Shown: in pieces, positions 1-5,495 of the stretch
How positions within the stretch are numbered: position 1 is the first letter of the stretch
Layout of the letters: each line of letters begins with the position of its first letter
Origin: DASSTJ01 sp035707965
GTDB lineage: Bacteria > Actinomycetota > Actinomycetes > Actinomycetales > Angustibacteraceae
Length of the DNA: 5,497 nt
Assembly (NCBI GenBank): GCA_035707965.1
Contig: DASSTJ010000173.1
Span: 1-5,497 of the forward strand
Direction: 5' to 3'
The notes under the pieces: model-generated
The model's input: only the letters and a program-made list of their open reading frames with translations
The model's database searches: none
Told to the model about the DNA's origin: nothing
Program-made: the position numbers and the translations under genes

Positions 1-16
1 CGTTGCAGTCCGTCAC
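1..16 (-). CDS. 5' end of the next gene in the operon (partial, probable head-tail connector by position)
   Basis: Only the first five codons are visible, reading Met-Thr-Asp-Cys-Asn from a GTG start at 16-14. I chose this start because a perfect AGGAGG lies at 27-22 with a 5-nt spacer, the best Shine-Dalgarno match in the window. An in-frame alternative for a different reading frame, ATG at 35-33, has no comparable site. In phages with this gene order, the gene after the capsid protein and its small companion usually encodes a head-to-tail connector or adaptor. That role is inferred from position alone, since too little protein is present to recognise a family. The gene begins about 35 nt beyond the hairpin that follows the upstream gene. 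Confidence 0.6.
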
Positions 17-21
17 GTCGG

Positions 22-27
22 CCTCCT
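22..27 (-). promoter_or_regulatory. Consensus Shine-Dalgarno site AGGAGG
   Basis: The minus strand reads AGGAGG followed by CCGAC and then GTG. This is the full anti-16S complement at ideal spacing, and it decides the start of the partial gene at the left edge. It is stronger than the sites before the other genes here, consistent with a gene that must re-initiate translation after the hairpin at 92-51. Confidence 0.7.
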
Positions 28-50
28 ACCTGCATCGGCGGTCTGTGGTT

Positions 51-92
51 CGCCCAGGGAGGGCTTGGTTGGCTGGCAGCCCTCCCCGGGCG
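51..92 (-). terminator. Strong GC-rich intergenic hairpin, terminator-like or mRNA-stabilising
   Basis: The arms 92-78 and 65-51 can form a 15-bp stem around a 12-nt loop (77-66). In minus-strand RNA the only non-Watson-Crick position is a G-U wobble. In plus-strand RNA the same position is an A-C mismatch, so the structure favours the coding-strand transcript. It begins 4 nt after the stop codon of the SAP-like gene. The 3' side reads AACCACAG with no U-run, so it is not a canonical intrinsic terminator. It could be a partial terminator, an attenuator that lowers expression of genes beyond the capsid gene, or a 3'-end stabiliser for the capsid mRNA. The stem is certain from the sequence; the role is inferred. 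Confidence 0.6.
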
Positions 93-96
93 GTCC

Positions 97-510
97 TCAC
101 TCGGTGGACTCGTCCGCGGCCTCGTCGTCGGCCTCGAGGGCCTCGACCAGGTCAGGCTTGTTGCCCTTGCCGCCGACCTCGATCTGCTGGTCAGCGTCGC
201 GGGCGGCGTTGCGGCCGTCGATCTCAGCCTTGAGCTCGTCGACCGTCCACTCGGTGTACGGCGCGACCTCCTCACCGTCACCGTCCGAGGCACCGCTGCC
301 GGACTGGTCGTCCGAGTCGCCGTTGGCCGGGTCGGGCTCCGCGGTGGACTCGCCCGCGGCCTCGTCGAGGTCGGCGAAGCAGTGGTCGCCCATCTGCTTC
401 GCTGCCCAGTCCGGGACCTCGTCGCCCTCGGAGAACGAGACCATGTCGATCCCGCCGTCCTTCGGCCGCACCCAGACGGTGCCGACACCGGCCGCGATCC
501 GCCTGGCCAT
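97..510 (-). CDS. Small phage protein with acidic linker and C-terminal SAP/HeH-LEM-like motif
   Basis: The 137-residue protein has three parts. Residues 1-50 form a small compact region (VWVRPKDGG, then EGDEVPDWAAKQ). Residues 50-82 form a low-complexity acidic linker rich in Asp, Glu, Ser and Gly. Residues 85-126 carry the pattern WTVDELKAEI, then GGKGNKPDLVEAL, which resembles the helix-extension-helix repeat of SAP, HeH/LEM or Rho-N domains; such domains often bind nucleic acid. Similar small proteins commonly follow the major capsid gene in actinobacteriophages. Its exact function is not known to me; a role in head completion or DNA contact is inference. The ATG overlaps the capsid stop codon as TGATG, implying translational coupling. 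The reading frame stays open upstream to 1062, but that stretch is Arg/Pro-rich and overlaps the capsid gene, so I reject it. Confidence 0.85.
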   Translation of the reverse strand: MARRIAAGVGTVWVRPKDGGIDMVSFSEGDEVPDWAAKQMGDHCFADLDEAAGESTAEPDPANGDSDDQSGSGASDGDGEEVAPYTEWTVDELKAEIDGRNAARDADQQIEVGGKGNKPDLVEALEADDEAADESTE

Positions 511-1565
511 CAGGCCACCGTCGCGACCATGAGGGCGCGCGGCCGGTCGATGACCGGCATCCCCACCGCGTCCACGAACGTGAACTCGCGGTACGGCGGC
601 CCGGCCTTCTCGACGACGCCGACGATGCCGGGCGCCTCCTCGAAGGACAGGTCGGCCTCCGCGGAGTTCACGAGCTCCAGCGCGGTGGCGCTCACGCCCC
701 AGACGGTGCGACCCAGCTGGTTGGTCGCCGGCGGAACGAACAGCACCTTGTTCGCCGGCAGGATCAGCGTGGACGTGCCGTCGACGTCGACCCGGGAGTC
801 GTAGACCCCGAGGATCGGCGGGAGGCTGCGCGCCCGGAACGCCTGGTCGAGCTGCTCCCGCGTGAGGAACAGAGCCGAGCCCAGGACGGTGCCTGCCGCC
901 TGGCGCAGCGTCGCGTTCGCCAGAAGGTAGTAGAGCGCGTCCGACGACAGCCACATGCCGCCCGGGGCGAACCCGTTCAGCTGCGTGTAGGCCTTCACCC
1001 AGGCGTAGATCTGGGCGAGGACGTCGGCGTCGTAGTTGCCGCTGCCGTCCTGGTGGCTCCACAGCACCGCTGCCGTGACGAAGTTCCCGCCGGGCACCCC
1101 GAAGTCGGCCTCGAGCGTCAGCCCACCCTCGTTGGAGAGCGTGAACTTGCCGTCGGCGAGCACGTCGCCGCGCGCCAGCTCCATCCGGTTCTGGACGTAG
1201 CGGGTGAGGATCTCCGCGTCGTTGTAGATCGCGTTGACGAACGCCCTCTCGTTGGTGCCGCCGGTGCGGGCGAACTCGAGCTTGAGCCGCTCGAGCTCAC
1301 CCATCTGCAGGGTGTCGGACAGCGGCGGCAGCCCGACCCGGGAGAGGGTCGCGGTGTCGCGCTGCGCACGGTGCAGGCTGGCGTCGTACGCCCGGAAGCG
1401 GGCGACACGGTTGGTGCTCAGCAGCTCGCCGATGTCGACCTGGTTGGTGTCGACGTGGACGTCCGGCAGGATCTGGTTGAGCACGAAGTTGGCCGGGACC
1501 GGCACCTGACGGACGAACTCGGTGAGGTCGTCCGGGGCGACGGGACCGTCGAAGACGATGGCCAC
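510..1565 (-). CDS. Major capsid protein, lambda gpE-like (HK97 fold)
   Basis: This 351-residue protein forms the icosahedral shell. The length is close to lambda gpE (about 340). Three features match that family. Residues 114-142 contain a helix followed by VLADGKFTL, equivalent to the 'AVLKGKYTM' region of gpE. Residues 153-190 include DFGVP and a W-S-x(8)-Y-D-A-D segment preceding a helix, like the 'TEWS...TYDP' segment of gpE. The C-terminus PPYREFTFVDAVGMP (323-337) parallels 'PAREFTMIQSAPLML' in gpE. The start is GTG at 1565-1563, preceded by AAAGGA with a 6-nt spacer. No protease-cleaved delta domain is evident at the N-terminus, as expected when a separate scaffold gene exists upstream. 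The gene lies 28 bp beyond the decoration gene and its stop codon overlaps the next start codon. Confidence 0.93.
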   Translation of the reverse strand: MAIVFDGPVAPDDLTEFVRQVPVPANFVLNQILPDVHVDTNQVDIGELLSTNRVARFRAYDASLHRAQRDTATLSRVGLPPLSDTLQMGELERLKLEFARTGGTNERAFVNAIYNDAEILTRYVQNRMELARGDVLADGKFTLSNEGGLTLEADFGVPGGNFVTAAVLWSHQDGSGNYDADVLAQIYAWVKAYTQLNGFAPGGMWLSSDALYYLLANATLRQAAGTVLGSALFLTREQLDQAFRARSLPPILGVYDSRVDVDGTSTLILPANKVLFVPPATNQLGRTVWGVSATALELVNSAEADLSFEEAPGIVGVVEKAGPPYREFTFVDAVGMPVIDRPRALMVATVA

Positions 1566-1581
1566 GATGGTTCCTTTCGGT
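1563..1581 (-). promoter_or_regulatory. Capsid gene leader with ribosome binding site, copy of the decoration gene leader
   Basis: The minus strand from 1581 reads ACCGAAAGGAACCATCGTG, ending on the GTG start of the capsid gene. It aligns without gaps to the leader at 2044-2026 at 15 of 19 positions. The AAAGGA core is the Shine-Dalgarno element. Similar leaders in front of two high-copy structural genes could give matched translation rates. Confidence 0.5.
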
Positions 1582-1593
1582 CAGCGCGGCCGG

Positions 1594-2025
1594 TCAGGCC
1601 GTGAAGTGGATCTTGGGCAGGTCGGCCTTGCCGGCCGCGTCGATGTAGCCGCCGTCGGCGGCGTTGGTCGACGTGAACGGCAGGCGCGCGGGGTCGACGA
1701 CGCCGAAGGCCTTGAGGACGGCGCAGCCGACCTTGGTCTTCGCGACGCCGTTCGGCTGGAGCACCTGGACGGAGGCACGCAGGATGCCGACCGCGGTCTC
1801 GCGGCCGTCGGTCTCGGTGCCGAGGTAGGGGCCGAGGAGGCCGCCAGTGGTGACCTTGCCGAGCACGGTGCCGGACGGGATGTACCCGTTCGGGTAGTGC
1901 TGGGCTGCGGTGAAGAGGCTGACGTCGAGGGTTCCGCCCTCGACGTACGGCACGTCCGGGTTGCTCAGGTCCCAGGACAGGTCCTCGGCCTGGACAGCGG
2001 TCGTGAACACGCCGATGTCGGTCAT
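1594..2025 (-). CDS. Head decoration protein, lambda gpD-like
   Basis: The 143-residue protein is predicted to bind the outside of the expanded capsid as trimers and stabilise it against internal DNA pressure, as lambda gpD does. The recognisable core is IPSGTVLGKVT (49-59), then GPYLGTETDG (65-74) and AVGILRASV (78-86), matching the beta-rich 'P-G-T-x-L ... D-G-x-x-x-A-V-G-I-L' signature of gpD-like proteins. The region after residue 95 (VGCAVLKAFGVVDPARLP) corresponds to the family's C-terminal strand, followed by an extra Gly/Ala-rich tail not present in lambda gpD. The length is greater than lambda gpD (110). Its position directly before the gpE-like capsid gene is the same as in lambda. 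The ATG start follows GGAAGGA with a spacer of about 10 nt. No signal peptide or membrane segment is seen. Confidence 0.88.
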   Translation of the reverse strand: MTDIGVFTTAVQAEDLSWDLSNPDVPYVEGGTLDVSLFTAAQHYPNGYIPSGTVLGKVTTGGLLGPYLGTETDGRETAVGILRASVQVLQPNGVAKTKVGCAVLKAFGVVDPARLPFTSTNAADGGYIDAAGKADLPKIHFTA

Positions 2026-2044
2026 GACGATCTTTCCTTCCGGT
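2026..2044 (-). promoter_or_regulatory. Decoration gene leader with ribosome binding site
   Basis: Reading from 2044 on the minus strand, the leader is ACCGGAAGGAAAGATCGTC, immediately followed by the ATG. GGAAGGA is the Shine-Dalgarno element. It shares 15 of 19 positions with the leader of the capsid gene at 1581-1563. Confidence 0.5.
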
Positions 2045-2083
2045 TTGTCCGAGGCGGCTAGTGAGGGCCTGCGTCGGGTGGTT

Positions 2084-2096
2084 CAGGGCTGCCCTG
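2084..2096 (-). repeat. Short inverted repeat between scaffold and decoration genes
   Basis: The 82-bp space between these genes contains CAGGGC-A-GCCCTG on the minus strand, six-base arms around one central base. A realistic RNA hairpin would use only about four of those pairs. It is not followed by a U-run, so it is at best a weak pause or processing site. No promoter is convincing in the rest of this gap. Confidence 0.3.
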
Positions 2097-2107
2097 TCGG
2101 GCGATGG

Positions 2108-2917
2108 TCAGGTCGTGCTCTGCTCCTGCTTCTTGCCGAAGCGCTTCTCGGCCTCCGCCCTGCCGGCGGCGCCGCGCGTCACCTCTCCGGTGCCGCGGTG
2201 TCCGGCGCCGAGGTCCCGGCGCCTGCCCGTGTTGGCCGTGCCGGCCGGGGCGAACCTCTTCGCGAACGTCGACAACTTGCTGGTGTCGACGTCGCCGTCG
2301 ACGACGAACTTGCTCAGGTCGATCGAGTCGACGAGCTCGGTGACGTCGTCGGCCTGGTGGCCTTGCTGCTCGAGGGCGGACTGGAAGATGGCCTTGGCTG
2401 CCTTCGCGCTGCTCTCGTTGAGCGCGGCCGCGCGGCCGCGCTGCTCGGCCTCCTGGATGGCCTTCTCCGAGGGCGTCAGCTTCTCCTGCTGGAGCTTCTG
2501 GTACTCGGTCAGGTCGTTACGGATGTCGTCGGGTGTGCGGTCGCCGACGATGCCCTTCCAGGTGGATTCGTGCTTGCGTGACTGGTGCTTCCAGTACGCA
2601 GCCTGCTCGGCTGTGGTCATCTCGGCGACCGGGGTGTCTCGGGGGAAGCCGAGGTCGTTGCCGGTGGCTGCGGACGCTCCGGTGGCTCCGCTGCTGCCTG
2701 TCGCGCCGGTCGCTCCCGTTGCACCTGATGCCCCGGTCGCGCCCGTGGCGCCGGTTGCTCCGGTGGCGCCTGTCGCGCCCGTCGCGCCGGCGTTCTCGTC
2801 GCCGCCCATGATCGGCCAGACGACACGGTCGCCGACCACGCCGAGCGGCTCGATCAGTGCACCCGTCAGCGGGTGACGCCGGATGATCGGGCCGTGGAGG
2901 TTACGCAGATGCTTCAT
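2108..2917 (-). CDS. Capsid scaffolding protein with internal collagen-like tract
   Basis: The 269-residue protein occupies the scaffold slot between the MuF-like gene and the shell genes. Residues 1-40 contain RVVWPIMGGDE, resembling the N-terminal motif of actinophage scaffolds. Residues 44-82 are 13 consecutive Gly-X-Y triplets, mostly Gly-Ala-Thr. Residues 100-185 are charged, Gln/Glu/Lys/Ala-rich and predicted helical or coiled coil, including EYQKLQQEKL and SEKAIQEAEQRGRAAAL, as is typical of scaffolds. Residues 190-224 are acidic and Ser/Leu-rich. The C-terminus (230-269) is basic, ending EKRFGKKQEQSTT, like the capsid-binding tail of other scaffolds. By family analogy it directs coat polymerisation and is absent from mature virions. 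The ATG start is preceded by AGGGAG with a spacer of about 10 nt. The assignment rests on composition and position, because scaffold sequences diverge rapidly. Confidence 0.82.
   Translation of the reverse strand: MKHLRNLHGPIIRRHPLTGALIEPLGVVGDRVVWPIMGGDENAGATGATGATGATGATGATGASGATGATGATGSSGATGASAATGNDLGFPRDTPVAEMTTAEQAAYWKHQSRKHESTWKGIVGDRTPDDIRNDLTEYQKLQQEKLTPSEKAIQEAEQRGRAAALNESSAKAAKAIFQSALEQQGHQADDVTELVDSIDLSKFVVDGDVDTSKLSTFAKRFAPAGTANTGRRRDLGAGHRGTGEVTRGAAGRAEAEKRFGKKQEQSTT
2672..2788 (-). repeat. Collagen-like Gly-Ala-Thr triplet repeat coding region
   Basis: Thirteen in-frame G-X-Y triplets encode six GAT, one GAS, three GAT, GSS, GAT and GAS. The protein repeat is nearly perfect but the codons vary (Gly as GGC, GGA, GGG and GGT; Ala as GCG, GCC, GCA; Thr as ACG, ACA, ACC). 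The 9-bp DNA units are therefore not identical, which suggests the amino-acid pattern is maintained by selection rather than being a recent slippage product. On the opposite strand it produces a spurious Ala-Pro-Val repeat. Confidence 0.9.
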
Positions 2918-2946
2918 CGTGGTGCTCTCCCTGTCGGGTGGGATGG

Positions 2947-2982
2947 CGCCCGTGACGGGCGGACCCCGCGCTGTCGGCGGGG
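2947..2982 (-). other. Two adjacent short GC hairpins between the MuF-like and scaffold genes
   Basis: The 71-bp space holds two inverted repeats. One has 6-bp arms 2982-2977 and 2969-2964 around a 7-nt loop. The other has 6-bp arms 2961-2956 and 2952-2947 around a 3-nt loop. Neither is followed by a U-run. They lie about 30-65 nt upstream of the scaffold start on the transcript. They could be an RNA processing or stability element that separates low-copy portal and MuF expression from high-copy scaffold expression, but short GC stems are frequent by chance at this base composition. Confidence 0.35.
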
Positions 2983-2988
2983 ACGAAC

Positions 2989-3948
2989 TCAGGCGGCGAT
3001 GTGCTCCAGTCGGTCCAAGAGGCCCCGCTGGTACTCCAGCGGCCCGGTGACGTCTTCGCCGGCGGCCGCGCGCTGCTCCAGGGTGGCTAGCACGGGGCGG
3101 ACCTTCGTGAGCATCTGCCGGGCGCGCGCTGGGTCGTCCTCGAGCGCGACCCGCTTCGGACCGCGGAACTCGTGGCCTTCACGGGCCAGCACGGGCCCAA
3201 GCTCGCCATGCTCGTGCACGACTGCGCGGACGCGTTTGAGGTCGTCGGCGGCAGTCGATCCAGCAGCGGCGTAGAGCCGGTCAAGGTCGTCCTGGTTGAG
3301 CGTGTGACCCGGGTCGTTGGCGCCGTCGATCGCCACGGTCTCGCAGTTGCAGGTGCCGCCGTGGATTGGGAGGAGGTTCCCGATCGTGTAGATCCGGCTG
3401 GACGCTGCGATGCAGAGCCCGCAGGAGCCGTGCTTCGACAGCTCCGGCCGCAGCACCCGCCGATAACGGGTCACCTTGAGTGCCTTCATCTGCTCGTGCT
3501 GGGCGCCCCGACCAGCGAGCATCAGGTCGGTCGCACCAAGCGTCTCCGCGCGGACCACAGCCTTCTCGACCGCATCACGCTCGCCGCTGCCCGTCGCGAC
3601 CGCCATCCGGTACACCTCGGCGGGACGCGAGTAGACGATCTGAGGGTCGACGCCGCCGCGGATAGGCGGAACGGTGACCGGCGGGATCTCGACGCGCCTG
3701 CCCCGCAGGACGCCGACGACGGACCCGACGTACTGCTGGGCGGCACCGATGAGCAGATCCTGGGCGTGGCCGGAGAGGCCCGAGAGCTCGGCGGCGAGCT
3801 CAGCGACCAGCTGTGCGTCGTACCAGCCCTCGAACGACAGCCATGCGTGTCGCGCAGCCGCTGTGAGCTGATCCTCCAAGTGTGCGCGGGTCGCGGCGTA
3901 CTGGCCGACCCACGCGTCGACCTCGTCGACGACCTGGCCGCTGGTCAT
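2989..3948 (-). CDS. MuF-like minor head (capsid morphogenesis) protein
   Basis: This protein of about 319 residues matches the MuF-like minor head proteins found directly after the portal gene in many siphoviruses. The N-terminal half (1-90) is helical and Ala-rich. A Pro-rich turn (about 89-97) precedes the conserved region. With numbering from the GTG one codon upstream, the diagnostic segment is VTRYRRVLRPELSK (160-173), then GSCGLCIAAS (175-184), then PIHGGTCNCE (195-204). Cys177, Cys180, His197, Cys201 and Cys203 form a probable metal-binding cluster typical of the family. The C-terminal third is charged and helical. No protease domain is fused, unlike some actinophage MuF proteins. The portal stop overlaps the start as GTGATG, so either GTG (3951) or ATG (3948) could initiate. 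I favour the ATG, which gives the same TGATG junction as the capsid/SAP-like pair. No strong ribosome binding site is visible, consistent with coupling to portal translation. Confidence 0.87.
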   Translation of the reverse strand: MTSGQVVDEVDAWVGQYAATRAHLEDQLTAAARHAWLSFEGWYDAQLVAELAAELSGLSGHAQDLLIGAAQQYVGSVVGVLRGRRVEIPPVTVPPIRGGVDPQIVYSRPAEVYRMAVATGSGERDAVEKAVVRAETLGATDLMLAGRGAQHEQMKALKVTRYRRVLRPELSKHGSCGLCIAASSRIYTIGNLLPIHGGTCNCETVAIDGANDPGHTLNQDDLDRLYAAAGSTAADDLKRVRAVVHEHGELGPVLAREGHEFRGPKRVALEDDPARARQMLTKVRPVLATLEQRAAAGEDVTGPLEYQRGLLDRLEHIAA

Positions 3949-5495
3949 CACCCGTTAGCCGAAGGCTCAGACGCCGCCGGTTGACCCTGCTGGCTCTGCT
4001 GCTGTTGGCGGGCGAGCAACAGCATCTGCCGGCCGTCCATCTGCCGCAGCTCCTTGATGGCCGCCGGGTCGTACTGGTAGATGTCTCGCCAGATCGCCTC
4101 GCGCGGGAGCGCGGCGACCGACTGGGATGCGGCCTGCGCCTTCTCCTCGAGCCCGTAGAGCTCGAGTGGACCCCAGAGCGCCTCGAGCTGGGTGACGTCT
4201 GCGCGCTCCTCGTCGCCCTCGAAGTAGAACGCGTGGGACATGACCTCGACCCAGCCGGCCTCGGCCCGGTCGCGGCGGTCAAGCACCTGATAGAGGTGCT
4301 CCTCCTTCTGGTTCGTCGACCCGGCCGCGGACTGGTTCGCGGCGTCCGGGTTCAAGGACGCGAGCGGCTTGTCTGCGGCGGCTGCGAGCCACTGCAGCTC
4401 CTTCTGGATGGAGTTGAGCATCGGGTTCACGTCGACGGTCCCGGACTCCCAGAGCTTCGTGCCCGGCGGCAGGTCCCACAGCGCGTCCGGGGCGCTCACG
4501 AACATGTCCGCGATCTCCTCGGGGCTCATCGCAGGCGTCACCTTCGCCGCGAGCGCCTCCTCCGCGTCCTGGCCCTCGCGATCGTCGTAGTCGTCGTCGT
4601 CCGAGGCGTCCGCGTCACGCTCGAGCGCGCGCTGGCGGAATGCCTGGATCTTCTCGATCCACCACTCGTTGAAGATCTTGTCGTTGATCCGGTCGAGCTG
4701 GTCGAGGTGCTCCTCGAACTCGCCGACCCCGCGGCGGTTGCGGAACCGCACGAACGGGTTCCGGCCCCCGGGGATCTCGTCGAACTTGTCCTCGACCCAC
4801 TCCCAAGTACTGCCGAACCGGAAGGTGCCGGCCGCCGACACCGAGCTCGTGCCCGGCTTCCGCGCGACACGCAGTTGGCCACCGGGGAGCACCATGTAGG
4901 CCCAGTCGTACTCGTCCATCTCGTCCCGGTAGACCTTGAGGCCTGCTCGGGTCTGCCCGGTAGCCGGGTCGTTGCCGGTGATGCAGAGCAACGGACTCTC
5001 GGCGGTGATGAGCGACCAGTCCCGCGCGTTCGGCACCTCAGGGTCGTCCGGCGGTGTCACCAGGGCGTAGCCGTCACCGAAGCTGAGCATGTCGTCGTGC
5101 ACGTCGCTGGCGACGGTCTTCAGCTTGTTGCGCCGCATGATCTGGCGGGCGGCCTCGTCACCAAGTTCGTCGGCAGCAGCCGCGGTCATGAAGCCCCGCA
5201 GCCCCATCCGACTCGCTGTGGGCGACACGAGCTTGCCTGCGAAGTTGAGCCGGCCCATCCGCACGTAGCGGCGGAATGGCGCCGCCCACCCGGAATGCAC
5301 GTCGTCGCGCAGAGGCGGGTCGCCGCGCCGGTATGCGGCGAGCAGCTCCAGGCCGGGACGCAGCCGTGAGGATGCGACGCGGTCGCGTGTCCAGGTCTGC
5401 TTGCCGCGCCGACCGACGCGCCGGTTGTGCAGCTGCTCGAGCAGGAGCCGCAGGTACCAGCCGTCCGACTCGGGGGTGTCAGCGTCGATGGGCAC
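3948..5495 (-). CDS. Portal protein, SPP1 gp6-like family (start near window edge)
   Basis: The protein of 515 residues or slightly more forms the dodecameric ring at the capsid vertex through which DNA enters and leaves. Supporting features include the N-terminal region with LRPGLELLAAYRRGDPPLR and VRMGRLNFAGKLV, the central DMLSFGDGYALV and GRNPFVRFRNR (a conserved actinophage portal motif), and FEEHLDQLDRINDKIFNEWW in the stem/clip region. The C-terminal half has NPMLNSIQKELQWLAAAADKP followed by QSAAGSTNQKEEHL. Residues 294-313 are an unusually acidic insertion. The last 20 residues are Gln- and Ser-rich. The length fits the family (about 450-520). I took the GTG at 5495-5493 as the start because the following residues look like a typical portal N-terminus. 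The reading frame is open to the window edge and its ribosome binding site is outside, so the true start may lie upstream. Confidence 0.93.
   Translation of the reverse strand: MPIDADTPESDGWYLRLLLEQLHNRRVGRRGKQTWTRDRVASSRLRPGLELLAAYRRGDPPLRDDVHSGWAAPFRRYVRMGRLNFAGKLVSPTASRMGLRGFMTAAAADELGDEAARQIMRRNKLKTVASDVHDDMLSFGDGYALVTPPDDPEVPNARDWSLITAESPLLCITGNDPATGQTRAGLKVYRDEMDEYDWAYMVLPGGQLRVARKPGTSSVSAAGTFRFGSTWEWVEDKFDEIPGGRNPFVRFRNRRGVGEFEEHLDQLDRINDKIFNEWWIEKIQAFRQRALERDADASDDDDYDDREGQDAEEALAAKVTPAMSPEEIADMFVSAPDALWDLPPGTKLWESGTVDVNPMLNSIQKELQWLAAAADKPLASLNPDAANQSAAGSTNQKEEHLYQVLDRRDRAEAGWVEVMSHAFYFEGDEERADVTQLEALWGPLELYGLEEKAQAASQSVAALPREAIWRDIYQYDPAAIKELRQMDGRQMLLLARQQQQSQQGQPAASEPSANG

Noticed and set aside
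511..1062. A 184-codon N-terminal extension of the SAP-like gene
   Set aside because: It overlaps the capsid gene in another frame and is composed of Arg/Pro/Gly-rich sequence. The internal ATG at 510 has the coupled TGATG junction and begins a normal-looking protein.
2026..2107. Possible promoter in the gap between scaffold and decoration genes
   Set aside because: I could not find a credible -10/-35 pair on the minus strand. The gap contains a ribosome binding site and a weak inverted repeat only.
2672..2788. Possible CRISPR-like or tandem DNA repeat
   Set aside because: The 9-bp units differ in sequence and there are no spacers. The repetition is at the amino-acid level inside a coding region.
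2061..2876. A plus-strand open frame with Ala-Pro-Val repeats opposite the scaffold
   Set aside because: The repeats are the antisense reading of the Gly-Ala-Thr tract. The rest of the translation is Ser/Ala/Arg-rich without domain features, and all neighbouring genes are on the other strand.
3172..3984. A 270-codon plus-strand open frame opposite the MuF-like gene
   Set aside because: It shows no recognisable family, has shadow-type composition and lies entirely over a well-supported gene and its junction.
3882..5369. A 495-codon open frame on the plus strand opposite the portal gene
   Set aside because: It is an antisense shadow produced by GC-rich third positions. Its product is Arg/Val/Leu-rich low complexity with no recognisable domain, while the opposite strand encodes a clear portal protein.
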